64,000 bases of DNA from Bacteroidota bacterium. GTDB lineage: Bacteria; Bacteroidota; Ignavibacteria; Ignavibacteriales; Melioribacteraceae. The translations under genes were made by a program, and so were the position numbers. Of the stretch, positions 47,275-56,420 are shown one piece after another. The stretch is taken from contig JAHISV010000009.1 of the NCBI GenBank assembly GCA_018818065.1, forward strand, positions 304,867 through 368,866, in the 5' to 3' direction. The notes under the pieces are model-generated. The model searched no databases. It was not told where the DNA came from and saw nothing but the letters and a program-made list of their open reading frames with translations. How positions within the stretch are numbered: the stretch's first letter is position 1; every line of letters starts with the position of its first letter.

Positions 47275-48381
47275 CTAAATCATCATTTTCGTTATTCTGC
47301 AGCAAAGATCTAATTCACCGGAAGCAATCACAATACTTTCTTTGTCAATTATTGCACCCGTAGTAAAAACAACATCATCCATATACTTTATTTCATCAAG
47401 ATGGTTAGTCAGTTCGGGATTAGAAGACAAGAATGGAGTAAGCAAATCAACTTCTTTTATTATTGAGGGATTGGCAAAATCCAGGAGCATATAGCTGGTG
47501 TTATACATACCTACATTACTTTTTTGATTAGCTGTATGGAATAATACTAACCATGAATCTTTATACTTAATCGGTGGGGCACCGCCTCCCACTTTCATTA
47601 TATCGCCAAATTTTTTATAAATACGCATTTTGAACTCTTCAACAGGAGCCCAGTGAATAAGATCGGGCGACTTTGACATCTGAATTGTCGGGCCAACAAA
47701 ATTAGTCTTTGAGTAAAAATAATGATCACCAATCGGTCTCGTTAACGCATAATAAAAATCATCAACCTTCTCAGCAAAAAGAACCATATCCTTATTCTGA
47801 TGATCAAGAATAACACCTAGATACTCATAGTCAAGTCCATTCCCGGATTTGTATAAAACCGTTGAATGCCTTAACGAACTCACCGCACAAGCAGTCATGT
47901 AATATGTTTCATCTATCTTCGTAATCCTCGCATCTTCAATTCCATATTCCTGATATTCATTAGTTGGGATAATGGCTTTGTTATAATGAATCTCTACAAT
48001 CTCACTTGCGCTACTATTAAGCTCAACGGGAAGCAGCCATGAAAAAGATGTGAGGCAATAAGTTTTATTCAAATTATGCTTATAAATAAATTTTCTCGGA
48101 TCACTCCTATCCAGATCATCATAGGATAATTTTTCAAGCACAAAGCCTGACTTACTGTCCCACCTTATGTATGAATGTTCCTTTGATTCTGGATTATTTG
48201 TAATTGCTTCAGCAACTCTTACCATAAGCACAATATTACCATTAGGTAGTCTCTCCATTCCGGGATTAAAAGTTCCAAGAACAAATGTTTCCTCTTTTAT
48301 ACCCACTCTGAGAGGTGATCTTTGAAGATCAATATCAGCAGGTTCTAAAATCAAATAGTCTTCAATAATTTTATTGAGCAT
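47275..48381 (-). CDS. GH130-family mannoside phosphorylase or mannosidase (1)
   Basis: A 368-residue five-bladed-propeller enzyme. Family features are the FNPGMERLPNG start, the catalytic-Asp motif GIEDARITKID, LFAEKVDDFYYALTRP, and GGGAPPIKYKDSWLVLFHTA near the phosphate/sugar site. GH130 enzymes phosphorolyse or hydrolyse beta-mannosides. The sequence alone does not let me choose between phosphorylase and hydrolase or between beta-1,4 and beta-1,2 linkage. No signal peptide, so it is cytoplasmic. It lies 12 bases from the GH2 gene. Confidence 0.88.
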   Translation of the reverse strand: MLNKIIEDYLILEPADIDLQRSPLRVGIKEETFVLGTFNPGMERLPNGNIVLMVRVAEAITNNPESKEHSYIRWDSKSGFVLEKLSYDDLDRSDPRKFIYKHNLNKTYCLTSFSWLLPVELNSSASEIVEIHYNKAIIPTNEYQEYGIEDARITKIDETYYMTACAVSSLRHSTVLYKSGNGLDYEYLGVILDHQNKDMVLFAEKVDDFYYALTRPIGDHYFYSKTNFVGPTIQMSKSPDLIHWAPVEEFKMRIYKKFGDIMKVGGGAPPIKYKDSWLVLFHTANQKSNVGMYNTSYMLLDFANPSIIKEVDLLTPFLSSNPELTNHLDEIKYMDDVVFTTGAIIDKESIVIASGELDLCCRITKMMI

Positions 48382-48416
48382 TAAATTCCCTGATACAGCG
48401 ACAAATAATTAATAAA

Positions 48417-49682
48417 TTATTTTTGAGCAATTTCGAGTTGGAGTATTGCCAGTAAAGCTTCAATTGTAGATTCAGCACCGGAATTTTTATTCACATACCC
48501 TTCGTTCTGTATACCATCAAAGCATCTGCCAGTCAGTGGATCATACATAGGTGTATTTGCAGAATTCTTACCAGAAAACCATTTAAGAATTTCTTCAGAG
48601 AACTTAAGATATTTTGAATCACCAGTAACTTTATATGCCTCCGTAGATGCATAAAGCATAGTCCGTAATTGGTAAGCTATTTGAGGATATTCTTTTTCAT
48701 ATAATGTGTTATAACCAGATTCAGTTTTCTCAATTGAAAATTCCTGTAAAAATTTATTCTCAATCAAGTAACGATGAAAATTATCGATTTCAAAAAGAGC
48801 TGCATTAATATACTTGGGATTATTTAGATAACCACCGGCAATCAAAAGACTATAGGATTGCGAACTTCCCCACCCATGCCATAAATTGTCAAAGCATAGA
48901 AAAGCACCATGAGGGAATTCAGTTTCAGAGCCAACCTGCATGGCTACAATTCCATCAGCCAGTTTATTGGCATATGGGATCAACGACGTATCATCAAACA
49001 ACTGCATATACTCCGTAAGACAAATAACAATCAACGCAGCCTGATCAGAGGCTGATTCATAAGGCAGCCAGGTTGGTACTTGTATTCCCTCAACCGTTTT
49101 TAGTAACTCAGTCTTAGGCAAATATTCTTTGATTAAAGGCATTGTGGAATCCAATTGATTTTTCAACTCAAGGGCGTACGGTGCGTCAATTGAATTAAAT
49201 ATTTTATAACCGTTCAGAAGAGCCCATATAGCACGCCATGACCACCATCCAGGTTGCGCCACGCTGTTTTGATGCGTTTCATTTATGCTAAGGTCAGGGA
49301 AAACGAAATTATAATACCATCCATTCTCCGCCTGCATTTTACTTATAAAGCTCAATAACCGTTTTGCTTTTTTAAGACTAGACTGTGAATTTGATAATTC
49401 ATAATCTTTCAAGTAAACAACTGCACCGCGAGCAACATCATCAATACAGGCTATTCCCTCATCAGAATCATCAACCCATTTGTAATCCGGGTATTCACAA
49501 TATATGTGAACAATACCGACAGTATCCCCCATAAAGAAAACATCTTCATAAAGATGATCAAGATGGTTGAGGTTCACCTCTGACTTTGATGTTTCAGGAA
49601 CATCACTCTGGCAATTATTGATGGTTATAAAAATGCTAATGATTATAGCAAACCCGGCAAGATATTTTTTTATAGAAGGCAT
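48417..49682 (-). CDS. Exported (alpha/alpha)6-barrel carbohydrate-active protein
   Basis: About 421 residues, starting at the ATG at 49682, two bases after the neighbouring GH130 stop; the frame extension to 49700 would overlap. A hydrophobic N-terminal segment ends in TINNCQSD, a possible but atypical lipobox. The body has paired helices with WVDDSDEGIACIDDVARG, AENGWYYNF, SWRAIWALLNGY and LWHGWGSSQSYSLL, like epimerase- or glycosidase-type (alpha/alpha) barrels. The EGIACIDDVARG motif is distinctive. Placed between two GH130 genes, it is probably a mannan-linked enzyme. Its reaction is not known to me. Confidence 0.65.
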   Translation of the reverse strand: MPSIKKYLAGFAIIISIFITINNCQSDVPETSKSEVNLNHLDHLYEDVFFMGDTVGIVHIYCEYPDYKWVDDSDEGIACIDDVARGAVVYLKDYELSNSQSSLKKAKRLLSFISKMQAENGWYYNFVFPDLSINETHQNSVAQPGWWSWRAIWALLNGYKIFNSIDAPYALELKNQLDSTMPLIKEYLPKTELLKTVEGIQVPTWLPYESASDQAALIVICLTEYMQLFDDTSLIPYANKLADGIVAMQVGSETEFPHGAFLCFDNLWHGWGSSQSYSLLIAGGYLNNPKYINAALFEIDNFHRYLIENKFLQEFSIEKTESGYNTLYEKEYPQIAYQLRTMLYASTEAYKVTGDSKYLKFSEEILKWFSGKNSANTPMYDPLTGRCFDGIQNEGYVNKNSGAESTIEALLAILQLEIAQK

Positions 49683-49684
49683 AA

Positions 49685-50593
49685 TTAACTCTTTTTGCAA
49701 AGGTTTAGTAATTCAATGATTGTGGTTTCCGCCAAACAAATATTGCTGTCTGCTCCTGAGTAATAAACCTTAACATCTCCATTCTCCTCGGCTATCCAAC
49801 CATTCGAGAAGACCACGTTATTAACATCACCAACTCTCTCATAATCGAGTAGTGGAGATAAAATTGGTTCAGTAGTACGACCAATCACTTTCCATGGCTC
49901 ATTCAAGTCTAATAACATTGCGCCTAATTTATAGAGTGTCCCTATACCAAAACCACGAACTCCATGGTAAAGAAGAAGCCAACCCTTGTCTGTTTTTATT
50001 GGTTGAGTAGAAGCACCTATTTTGTCCTGTTCCCAAGATCCTTGAATTGGTTCTGTAACAAACTCATGTACACCCCAATGTATTAAATCAGTACTTTTAC
50101 TTATCCAAATATCCCTGCGTGATTCAGCCGCCGGTCTGTCAAGTTTCCAGTAAAACCCATTGATCTTTTCCGGAAATATTGCACAGTCCTTATTCGATGG
50201 TTCAGATATTGGACCAAGTACTTCGAATGTTTTAAAATCTTTTGTTTTACTTAACATCACTAATGGCATGTAGCTGGAAAACCCGGTATATGTAATAAAG
50301 TATTCGTCACCTATTTTTGTGATCCTTGGATCCTCAATGCCCCACTCAACATATTTAAAATATTTTCCGTGGTTTTTGGGCGTTAAACATGGTTTATCAG
50401 AAACGATAAAACTATTACCGTCATTGCTTTCTGCCAATACAAAAGAGGATCTTCCTGTTGGCATTTCAATTCTGCATAACAATAAATACTTATCCCCCAT
50501 CTTTACAGCGCCGGGATTAAAAATGCTATTCACTCTGAATGGAACATTATCCCTGGTTAATATTGGATTCTTCGTATATCTTAAGATCTCCAT
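49685..50593 (-). CDS. GH130-family mannoside phosphorylase or mannosidase (2)
   Basis: A 302-residue compact GH130 propeller without signal peptide. Family motifs are SIFNPGAVKMGDKYLLLCR, the catalytic-Asp motif WGIEDPRITKIGDEYFITYTGFS, FPEKINGFYWKLDRP, SWEQDKIGASTQPIKTDKGWLLLYHG and DVNNVVFSNGW. It is shorter and clearly different from the other two copies, implying another linkage or mode of action. Known GH130 families include mannosylglucose phosphorylase, manno-oligosaccharide phosphorylases and beta-1,2-mannosidases. Linkage is not decided here. Cytoplasmic. Confidence 0.9.
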   Translation of the reverse strand: MEILRYTKNPILTRDNVPFRVNSIFNPGAVKMGDKYLLLCRIEMPTGRSSFVLAESNDGNSFIVSDKPCLTPKNHGKYFKYVEWGIEDPRITKIGDEYFITYTGFSSYMPLVMLSKTKDFKTFEVLGPISEPSNKDCAIFPEKINGFYWKLDRPAAESRRDIWISKSTDLIHWGVHEFVTEPIQGSWEQDKIGASTQPIKTDKGWLLLYHGVRGFGIGTLYKLGAMLLDLNEPWKVIGRTTEPILSPLLDYERVGDVNNVVFSNGWIAEENGDVKVYYSGADSNICLAETTIIELLNLCKKS

Positions 50594-50625
50594 ACTTATC
50601 TCCTTAACTTAACAACATTTATTTA

Positions 50626-51894
50626 TCATTTCATTTTTGCAAGTACATCTTTGATTGATACTGTAGCAAAAGAACTGGATGTATCAGAAACTGCGTATGG
50701 AATGATGATATTATCCTTATAGTTGATTGAACCACAAGAATAGACAACATTCGGGACATACCCATTTCTCTCATTTCCTACTGCTTCCAATAGTGGTTCA
50801 TCCATAACACCAATTATTTTATTGGGATTATTTTTATCCAATAGTATGGCTCCGATTACATACTTACGGACAAAACCAACTCCATGTGTAAGCAGCAACC
50901 ATCCTTCATCCAGTTCTATAGGTGATCCGCAATTACCAATCTGAGTAATTTCCCAATCTAATTCAGGCAACTTTAATAACTGTGGGGATTCCCAATTGTA
51001 AATATCCTTTGAACTAATGGTATACAAACTCTCGCCATCCTGTCGCGAGATCATCCAATAGTCATCTCCTATCTTCCGTGGAAAGAGAGCTAATCCTTTA
51101 TCAACAGAAGCTTCCCCGGAAAGACTTCTTATCTTGAAAAACTTAAAGTCTTTTGTCTCAATCATGTGGGTTCTGATGGACCTTCCGTTATAAGCGGTGT
51201 ATGTGCCGTAATATGTAGATTCGTTATTTTCAATAAATTCTACAAATCTCACATCCTCCATCCCCATGCTTTCTGCAGTTGAGTATGGATAAAGTGTTCT
51301 TTCACTAATATCAGTGTCGTCCCCAAATTCTACATCATAGTTAGAAGAAATATCCTGGTCAGCAATCAATTCACTTTTATTCGAATCACTCATTATTTTT
51401 TTGCCGGGAGTAACAAAGCTATTACCCGGTAAAAGATCGATAATCCCATCGCTGGTCAGGTAGCCCTCTCTGAATGAGATCGAAGAAATATGCCCCTCTC
51501 CTGTTGATCTTAAACTAAGAATGAACTTAAGCCGGTCATAGTCATCCTGAATGGGGTGACGAGCTATTGATGGATTAAAAAGTGCTGAAGCCTCAGTTGT
51601 ATACTCCATACTGAAAACAGCGCCAAGAAGCAGTTTTTTATTTTGAGAAATGTTTCGATTGAAAGCCAGTCTGGATTCAATTACTTTATAATTCTCAAGA
51701 AGTCTCTTATCAAAATTTCTATGCCTGCTTTCAAATTCACTTCTTACGGAAACCAATATTTTGGCAACTTCATTTTCCGTTTTCGTAAGTATGCTTTCTG
51801 TAATTCGTAAACTTCTCTTATCACTAAGTCGGAGAAAACGCAGTAGAACTCTTGAAGGATTAGGGTTAATAAATATTTTTAGTTTTTCTACCAT
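50626..51894 (-). CDS. GH130-family enzyme with helical N-terminal extension (3)
   Basis: A 422-residue protein. About residues 1-80 are a helical extension (INPNPSRVLLRFLRLSDKRS). The propeller follows with ALFNPSIARHP, the catalytic motif SMGMEDVRFVEF, LFPRKIGDDYWMISRQDGE, IGNCGSPIELDEGWLLLTHG and YVPNVVYSCG. Long GH130 proteins with such an N-terminal part include beta-1,2-oligomannan phosphorylases; that comparison is from memory of the family and tentative. Gap to the permease gene is 8 bases. Confidence 0.85.
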   Translation of the reverse strand: MVEKLKIFINPNPSRVLLRFLRLSDKRSLRITESILTKTENEVAKILVSVRSEFESRHRNFDKRLLENYKVIESRLAFNRNISQNKKLLLGAVFSMEYTTEASALFNPSIARHPIQDDYDRLKFILSLRSTGEGHISSISFREGYLTSDGIIDLLPGNSFVTPGKKIMSDSNKSELIADQDISSNYDVEFGDDTDISERTLYPYSTAESMGMEDVRFVEFIENNESTYYGTYTAYNGRSIRTHMIETKDFKFFKIRSLSGEASVDKGLALFPRKIGDDYWMISRQDGESLYTISSKDIYNWESPQLLKLPELDWEITQIGNCGSPIELDEGWLLLTHGVGFVRKYVIGAILLDKNNPNKIIGVMDEPLLEAVGNERNGYVPNVVYSCGSINYKDNIIIPYAVSDTSSSFATVSIKDVLAKMK

Positions 51895-51902
51895 AACAGT
51901 CC

Positions 51903-52712
51903 TTACTCTTTAATGCCTGAAGAAGCCATGCTCTGAATGAAATATTTTTGGAAGAAGAGATAGGCTATGATTATTGGTAACGCCAACATAACTGCGGCTG
52001 CAAGTTTTACTCCTAATTGTGAGTCTGCTCTGCCGCCAACTGCAAATAATGTTACCAGTTGAGGCATGGTCATTAAGGCTTCGTCTCGAATAACAATTAA
52101 AGGCCAGAGAACTTCGTTCCATGAAGCCATGAAAGTAATGATGCCAATAGTAACCAAAGCTGGAATGGAATTAGGCCATAAAATCCTGAATATTATTTTT
52201 AACTCACCGCATCCATCCAAACGTGCTGCATCTATTAAGTCTTGAGGAATTGTCTTGAAATATTGCCTGAACATTATTATGCCAAGCGCGTTCATGAGGT
52301 ATGGCATTATTAAACCCATGTACGAATCAACCCAGCCCAGTTTTACGATTAAAAGATATTGCGGAATAAGTGTTATTTGAAAAGGCAATGTCATAGTAAA
52401 AATGATTATGTAAAAAATCAGATCCCGTCCCTTAAATTCCAATTTTGATAAAGCATAACCAACCATTGACCCAAGCACAAGAACACCAAGGGTGATTGAC
52501 GAAGCAACAATCATGCTATTTACAAATGCTCTGCCAATAGGGATTTTATCGAACATTTGGAAATAACTATCGAGCGAAAACCCTGATGGTAATAAGGTCA
52601 GAGTTCCAATTTCGTTTTCCGGAGCTATTGAGGCAGCTATCATCCAAATAAAGGGATAAATGAACAGCAAGGCTGCAATCACCAGTACAATATAAAATAT
52701 CGCCTTTTTCAT
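51903..52712 (-). CDS. Sugar ABC transporter permease, MalG type
   Basis: A 269-residue inner-membrane protein with six predicted transmembrane segments, starting with a helix at about 5-26. The EAA-loop equivalent DAARLDGCGELKIIFRILWPNSIP (about 164-187) contacts the ATPase. It matches the second permease of carbohydrate importers. Start is four bases after the end of the partner permease gene. No ATPase is adjacent; the likely one is at 35506-36597. Confidence 0.95.
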   Translation of the reverse strand: MKKAIFYIVLVIAALLFIYPFIWMIAASIAPENEIGTLTLLPSGFSLDSYFQMFDKIPIGRAFVNSMIVASSITLGVLVLGSMVGYALSKLEFKGRDLIFYIIIFTMTLPFQITLIPQYLLIVKLGWVDSYMGLIMPYLMNALGIIMFRQYFKTIPQDLIDAARLDGCGELKIIFRILWPNSIPALVTIGIITFMASWNEVLWPLIVIRDEALMTMPQLVTLFAVGGRADSQLGVKLAAAVMLALPIIIAYLFFQKYFIQSMASSGIKE

Positions 52713-52716
52713 ATGC

Positions 52717-53568
52717 CTAATCCCTCTCTACAAATTTTTTCTGAATCACAACTACCAAGAGTATGATACCAGCAAAGAATATTCCTAATGTTGAAGCATA
52801 TCCCATGTGGTAGTAGAAGAAGCCTTGCTTATAAATATATAAGACCGCACTAATCGTACTATTAAGCGGACCACCACCAGTCATTACATACGGTTCAATG
52901 AAGAGCGAAAACCCACCGATAGTTGAAAGAATTACTACCATAAATATTGTTGGGTTGATCATCGGAATCGTGATTTTGAAAAACTTCTGCCAGCGGGTCG
53001 CACCTTCCAAGTCAGCCGCTTCATAAAAATGACTAGGCACGGTTTGAAGACCAACAAGAAAAAGGATTACATACAGTCCCACATTCTTCCAGGTAGCCAT
53101 AATGGCGATTGATGGCATGGCAATATCTGGATCTGTCAACCATCCGATTTTACTCAATCCTATTTTAACGAGCAGCCTGTTTAGCAACCCGACATCAAAC
53201 CCGTACAGCTGCTGCCATAAGATTGTTACCACAACACCAGAAACCACGACAGGAAGAAAAAAAGCCGCTCGAAAGAAGCCTCTGAATTTTAGATTCTGAT
53301 TCAGGATTTCGGCAATTAACAGGGCAACAATAATCTGTAGGGGAATATGAATCACGAGGAAAACAAGAGTATTACCCAATGATTTCCAAAAAGTGGCGTC
53401 GCTGAATAACCTTATATAATTTGTCAGTCCGGTATATTCCATGGGTGAAATGATATTCCACTTGTGAAAAGTAAGCACAATAGAAAATGTTACCGGGAAG
53501 GCCACGAATAGAATAAAGTGAATGATATATGGCGACACTAACAAATATGGAGTTAATTTATTTTTCAT
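52717..53568 (-). CDS. Sugar ABC transporter permease, MalF/UgpA type
   Basis: A 283-residue inner-membrane protein with six predicted transmembrane helices. YLLVSPYIIHFILF at the N-terminus and the EAA loop EAADLEGATRWQKFFKITIPMI (about 187-208) are typical of the first permease in CUT1 sugar importers. It lies six bases after the binding-protein gene and four before its partner permease. Confidence 0.95.
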   Translation of the reverse strand: MKNKLTPYLLVSPYIIHFILFVAFPVTFSIVLTFHKWNIISPMEYTGLTNYIRLFSDATFWKSLGNTLVFLVIHIPLQIIVALLIAEILNQNLKFRGFFRAAFFLPVVVSGVVVTILWQQLYGFDVGLLNRLLVKIGLSKIGWLTDPDIAMPSIAIMATWKNVGLYVILFLVGLQTVPSHFYEAADLEGATRWQKFFKITIPMINPTIFMVVILSTIGGFSLFIEPYVMTGGGPLNSTISAVLYIYKQGFFYYHMGYASTLGIFFAGIILLVVVIQKKFVERD

Positions 53569-53574
53569 AATCCC

Positions 53575-54879
53575 CTAGTCTAAAAACAGAAGGTTAACGG
53601 CCTTGGCAGCATCTTCTATTGCCTGTTCCGGACTTTTTCTATCATAAATTACACAAGCTTCGTATTCCTGCGAAATTAAATCGAAGACCTCTTTTAGCAC
53701 AGGTGTTTGGTCTGTTCCTCTAACATGCTTTGCCTGTTTTGCAAAAGTCCGCATCATTGGATTTCTCTCAAAATAGGAATCGAAATTTACATTTTCCAAT
53801 AAATCGCTTCTACGGGGTAATTGATTCGTTACCTCAAGAAAGAGCAGATCATTTTCTTCAGTCATGGAATACTTTAAGAATTCCCAGGCAGCCTGAGGGT
53901 TCTTACAGGTATTAAAAATAACTGTATTCTTTGGGTCACAATATGTGTATGGAATACTATCGCTACTATCAGGCACAGGCATTGAGGTAAAATCGTATTC
54001 AAACCCCTCCGGTTTATATTGCTCCGCGTGAGCAATTTCCCATGGACCTGTAAATCGGATAGCAATTACTCCCGACAAAAACGGATCCTGTCTGGCAGAT
54101 AATCGTTCTCTCGGGAAATAATTATTTCTGTATAACTCTCTTAAAAATCTGAACACTTCAACTGCATACTTATTATTAAAGTTAGCTTTATTATCTTTTA
54201 TTAAAGGTGCACCACCAGAAGCAGCAAGGTACAATGGGTAGAAATCAAAGAACCTCTGCCACCAGGTAACCAAAACTTCAGAATATCCAAACCATTGATC
54301 GATATAACCATCGCCATCCAAATCTTTCTTAAACCTTTTACCTGCTTCCATAAACTCGGAATAAGTCCTGGGTGGAGAATCAAGGTTTATTGCGGCAAGG
54401 TGATTTTTATTATATATCAACATTATTGGATTAATCTTCCATGGTATCTGATAAATATGACCATTCTGAGATCTTACCTCTTCAATAGCAGATGAATCAC
54501 AGCGTGCATAAAGAAATTCCATAAATCCAGCCAAAGTATCGAGTGGTATCAGAACACCTGCTTGTGCATAGGCTTCAACATCCCCTTCCCACATGTTTGA
54601 ATATATATCCGGGGTTGTGCCGCCAACAACAGAGGCCAGAATTACTTCCTCGCTTGATTGTCCTTCCGGAACGGGCTGGTGTTTAACAAAATAATCCGCG
54701 TGAGAATCATTCCACTTTTTAACAATTTGTCTGGCATAATCAATTTCATTAGAGTTGTTGGATGACCAGTAAATGAATTCGTTTTCTTTGCCATTATCAG
54801 AGTCCTGGCAACCAAAAAGAAAAGTCATGGCAAGCACCAAAATGACAAATGAAATATTTTTACTATATAGTTTTTTCAA
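53575..54879 (-). CDS. Sugar ABC transporter solute-binding lipoprotein
   Basis: A 434-residue family 1 extracellular solute-binding protein. The signal ends in a lipobox MTFLFGCQD with Cys at 24, so it is membrane-anchored in the periplasm. Features include an early FIYWSSNNSNEIDYARQIVKKW, GTTPDIYSNMWEGD, IPWKINPIMLIYNKN, and AIRFTGPWEIAHA with the aromatic ligand-site residues usual for oligosaccharide binders. The operon suggests manno-oligosaccharides as ligand. It begins 15 bases after the parvulin-like gene. Confidence 0.94.
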   Translation of the reverse strand: MKKLYSKNISFVILVLAMTFLFGCQDSDNGKENEFIYWSSNNSNEIDYARQIVKKWNDSHADYFVKHQPVPEGQSSEEVILASVVGGTTPDIYSNMWEGDVEAYAQAGVLIPLDTLAGFMEFLYARCDSSAIEEVRSQNGHIYQIPWKINPIMLIYNKNHLAAINLDSPPRTYSEFMEAGKRFKKDLDGDGYIDQWFGYSEVLVTWWQRFFDFYPLYLAASGGAPLIKDNKANFNNKYAVEVFRFLRELYRNNYFPRERLSARQDPFLSGVIAIRFTGPWEIAHAEQYKPEGFEYDFTSMPVPDSSDSIPYTYCDPKNTVIFNTCKNPQAAWEFLKYSMTEENDLLFLEVTNQLPRRSDLLENVNFDSYFERNPMMRTFAKQAKHVRGTDQTPVLKEVFDLISQEYEACVIYDRKSPEQAIEDAAKAVNLLFLD

Positions 54880-54894
54880 TTTTTGTTCCGTTTA

Positions 54895-56406
54895 TTACTG
54901 CCAATATTGCCAGTCATTATCAATTGTTGGATATGGAGTACGAGGCATTAGTCCACCCTTCTTAACCGCATACAAATCAATTGCCTGGAAATTATTTTCC
55001 TCTGATACTTTAACACTTTTTAATAATTCTTTGTTGATAGAAATATCATACTTACCGCGAAGTTCTTTCAAAAGCCGGTAAAGCTTTATGGATAATTCTG
55101 TATTAAGTTTTTCTGTCACGCTTTCATTAGCAGAAGGAGAACTTGGTACCTTTTCATTATTTTCTAAATAAATAGAATTCATTATTTCATTTCTTACAGC
55201 ACTAAAAACAATTTTATCCATCCACCATTTCAGTTCTGATTCAATGCCCGGGGTATATTGATAGTCATTCTCATAAGCATGCCTGATAAGCAGCCTGTCT
55301 CTTATCATTCTTTGAACAACACTGTAAAGTGAGTAACCATATTTATTAAGAGAACTTTTCTCAAATTTCAAGTTTTGAAACATCGTGCGGAACCAAATCA
55401 TAAACTCATTAAGGGTAATAACTCCATCTTCCATATTAACTAAATGCAATTCCCCAATTTCATCTTTTCCGATAGTGCCTATCCCGGATAAAGATTCTTT
55501 TAGTAAATCAGCTATTTCCCACTCCTGATACAACTCTTTTGTTAAAATAAAATTAGCTGTATGAGCCAATGCAATATTAAAGGTGCTTTTGTTTACTACT
55601 GGATTGCTGGAATTATATAACTTTTTAATAAACGCGTCTGATAACTCATCAGTTTTTATTTTAGTGATTGCTTCAACTGACTCTTTTCGTAACCTGAGCA
55701 AATCTGATTCGGAATAAACCATATTCTGTAGGACATTATTCAATTCCACAATGTACCAACCATCGCCTGTTTTTATGGGAAGAGAATAATTGCCCGCCTG
55801 CAATGTGTCTATAACTGAAGCTAGCAATGGATTCTTTTTTCCAAGATTATATCTGGTGATATTCATCGATCGCATATCATAATAGATGGAATCTCTTATT
55901 TGTTTTGAGAATAATGTATCAAATCTCACTCCTGATTCTAAAGCAGAATAGAAATGATTAATTTCATCATCTTCATTTGAGAAAAGCCATCTGATTTGCA
56001 ACTCAAGAGATTTTTGCACAACTAACGAATCAATTTCTTCTTCAGAATATTCTACTTTAGGAAGAATTTCCTCCTTAAACATTGCTTCGGTAATTATATC
56101 ATTCTTGAATGCTTCCGCAACCTCCCTAACCTGAGCAGTTGAGTCAAGCCCTAATTCCTTACCATACAATGACAACAGCTTTTCGTCTATCATATAGTTT
56201 AGGTGCTTTAGTTTTGAATCGGGTTGTTTTTTTACGAATGAGGGACCAAATTCGTAACTATTTATAAACTCGTCAGTAGTTATAACAATTTTATCAACAG
56301 TGGCTATTACATTTGGCTCGGTAATTTTAGAGTCTTGAAAATTAGCCCAGGTTGAAGTAGAGCAAAAAATAATAAGTATTGCAATATGTTTTACTAAATT
56401 CTTCAA
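54895..56406 (-). CDS. SurA/PpiC-like peptidyl-prolyl isomerase chaperone
   Basis: A 503-residue exported protein with a signal peptide (about 1-22). An N-terminal SurA-like helical part follows (about 30-135, VDKIVITTDEFINSYEFGP, DEKLLSLYGKELGLD). A parvulin-like domain comes next (about 140-235, LQIRWLFSNEDDEI ... GVRFDTLFSKQI ... YSLPIKTGDGWYIVEL). The C-terminal half (about 240-503) is helical and unassigned. Periplasmic chaperones of this class assist outer-membrane barrels. Lying between the PorV-like gene and the binding-protein gene, it may serve the TonB receptor or PorV-like barrel of its own operon; that is inference. Confidence 0.72.
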   Translation of the reverse strand: MKNLVKHIAILIIFCSTSTWANFQDSKITEPNVIATVDKIVITTDEFINSYEFGPSFVKKQPDSKLKHLNYMIDEKLLSLYGKELGLDSTAQVREVAEAFKNDIITEAMFKEEILPKVEYSEEEIDSLVVQKSLELQIRWLFSNEDDEINHFYSALESGVRFDTLFSKQIRDSIYYDMRSMNITRYNLGKKNPLLASVIDTLQAGNYSLPIKTGDGWYIVELNNVLQNMVYSESDLLRLRKESVEAITKIKTDELSDAFIKKLYNSSNPVVNKSTFNIALAHTANFILTKELYQEWEIADLLKESLSGIGTIGKDEIGELHLVNMEDGVITLNEFMIWFRTMFQNLKFEKSSLNKYGYSLYSVVQRMIRDRLLIRHAYENDYQYTPGIESELKWWMDKIVFSAVRNEIMNSIYLENNEKVPSSPSANESVTEKLNTELSIKLYRLLKELRGKYDISINKELLKSVKVSEENNFQAIDLYAVKKGGLMPRTPYPTIDNDWQYWQ

Positions 56407-56420
56407 CCTGCACGAATTCC

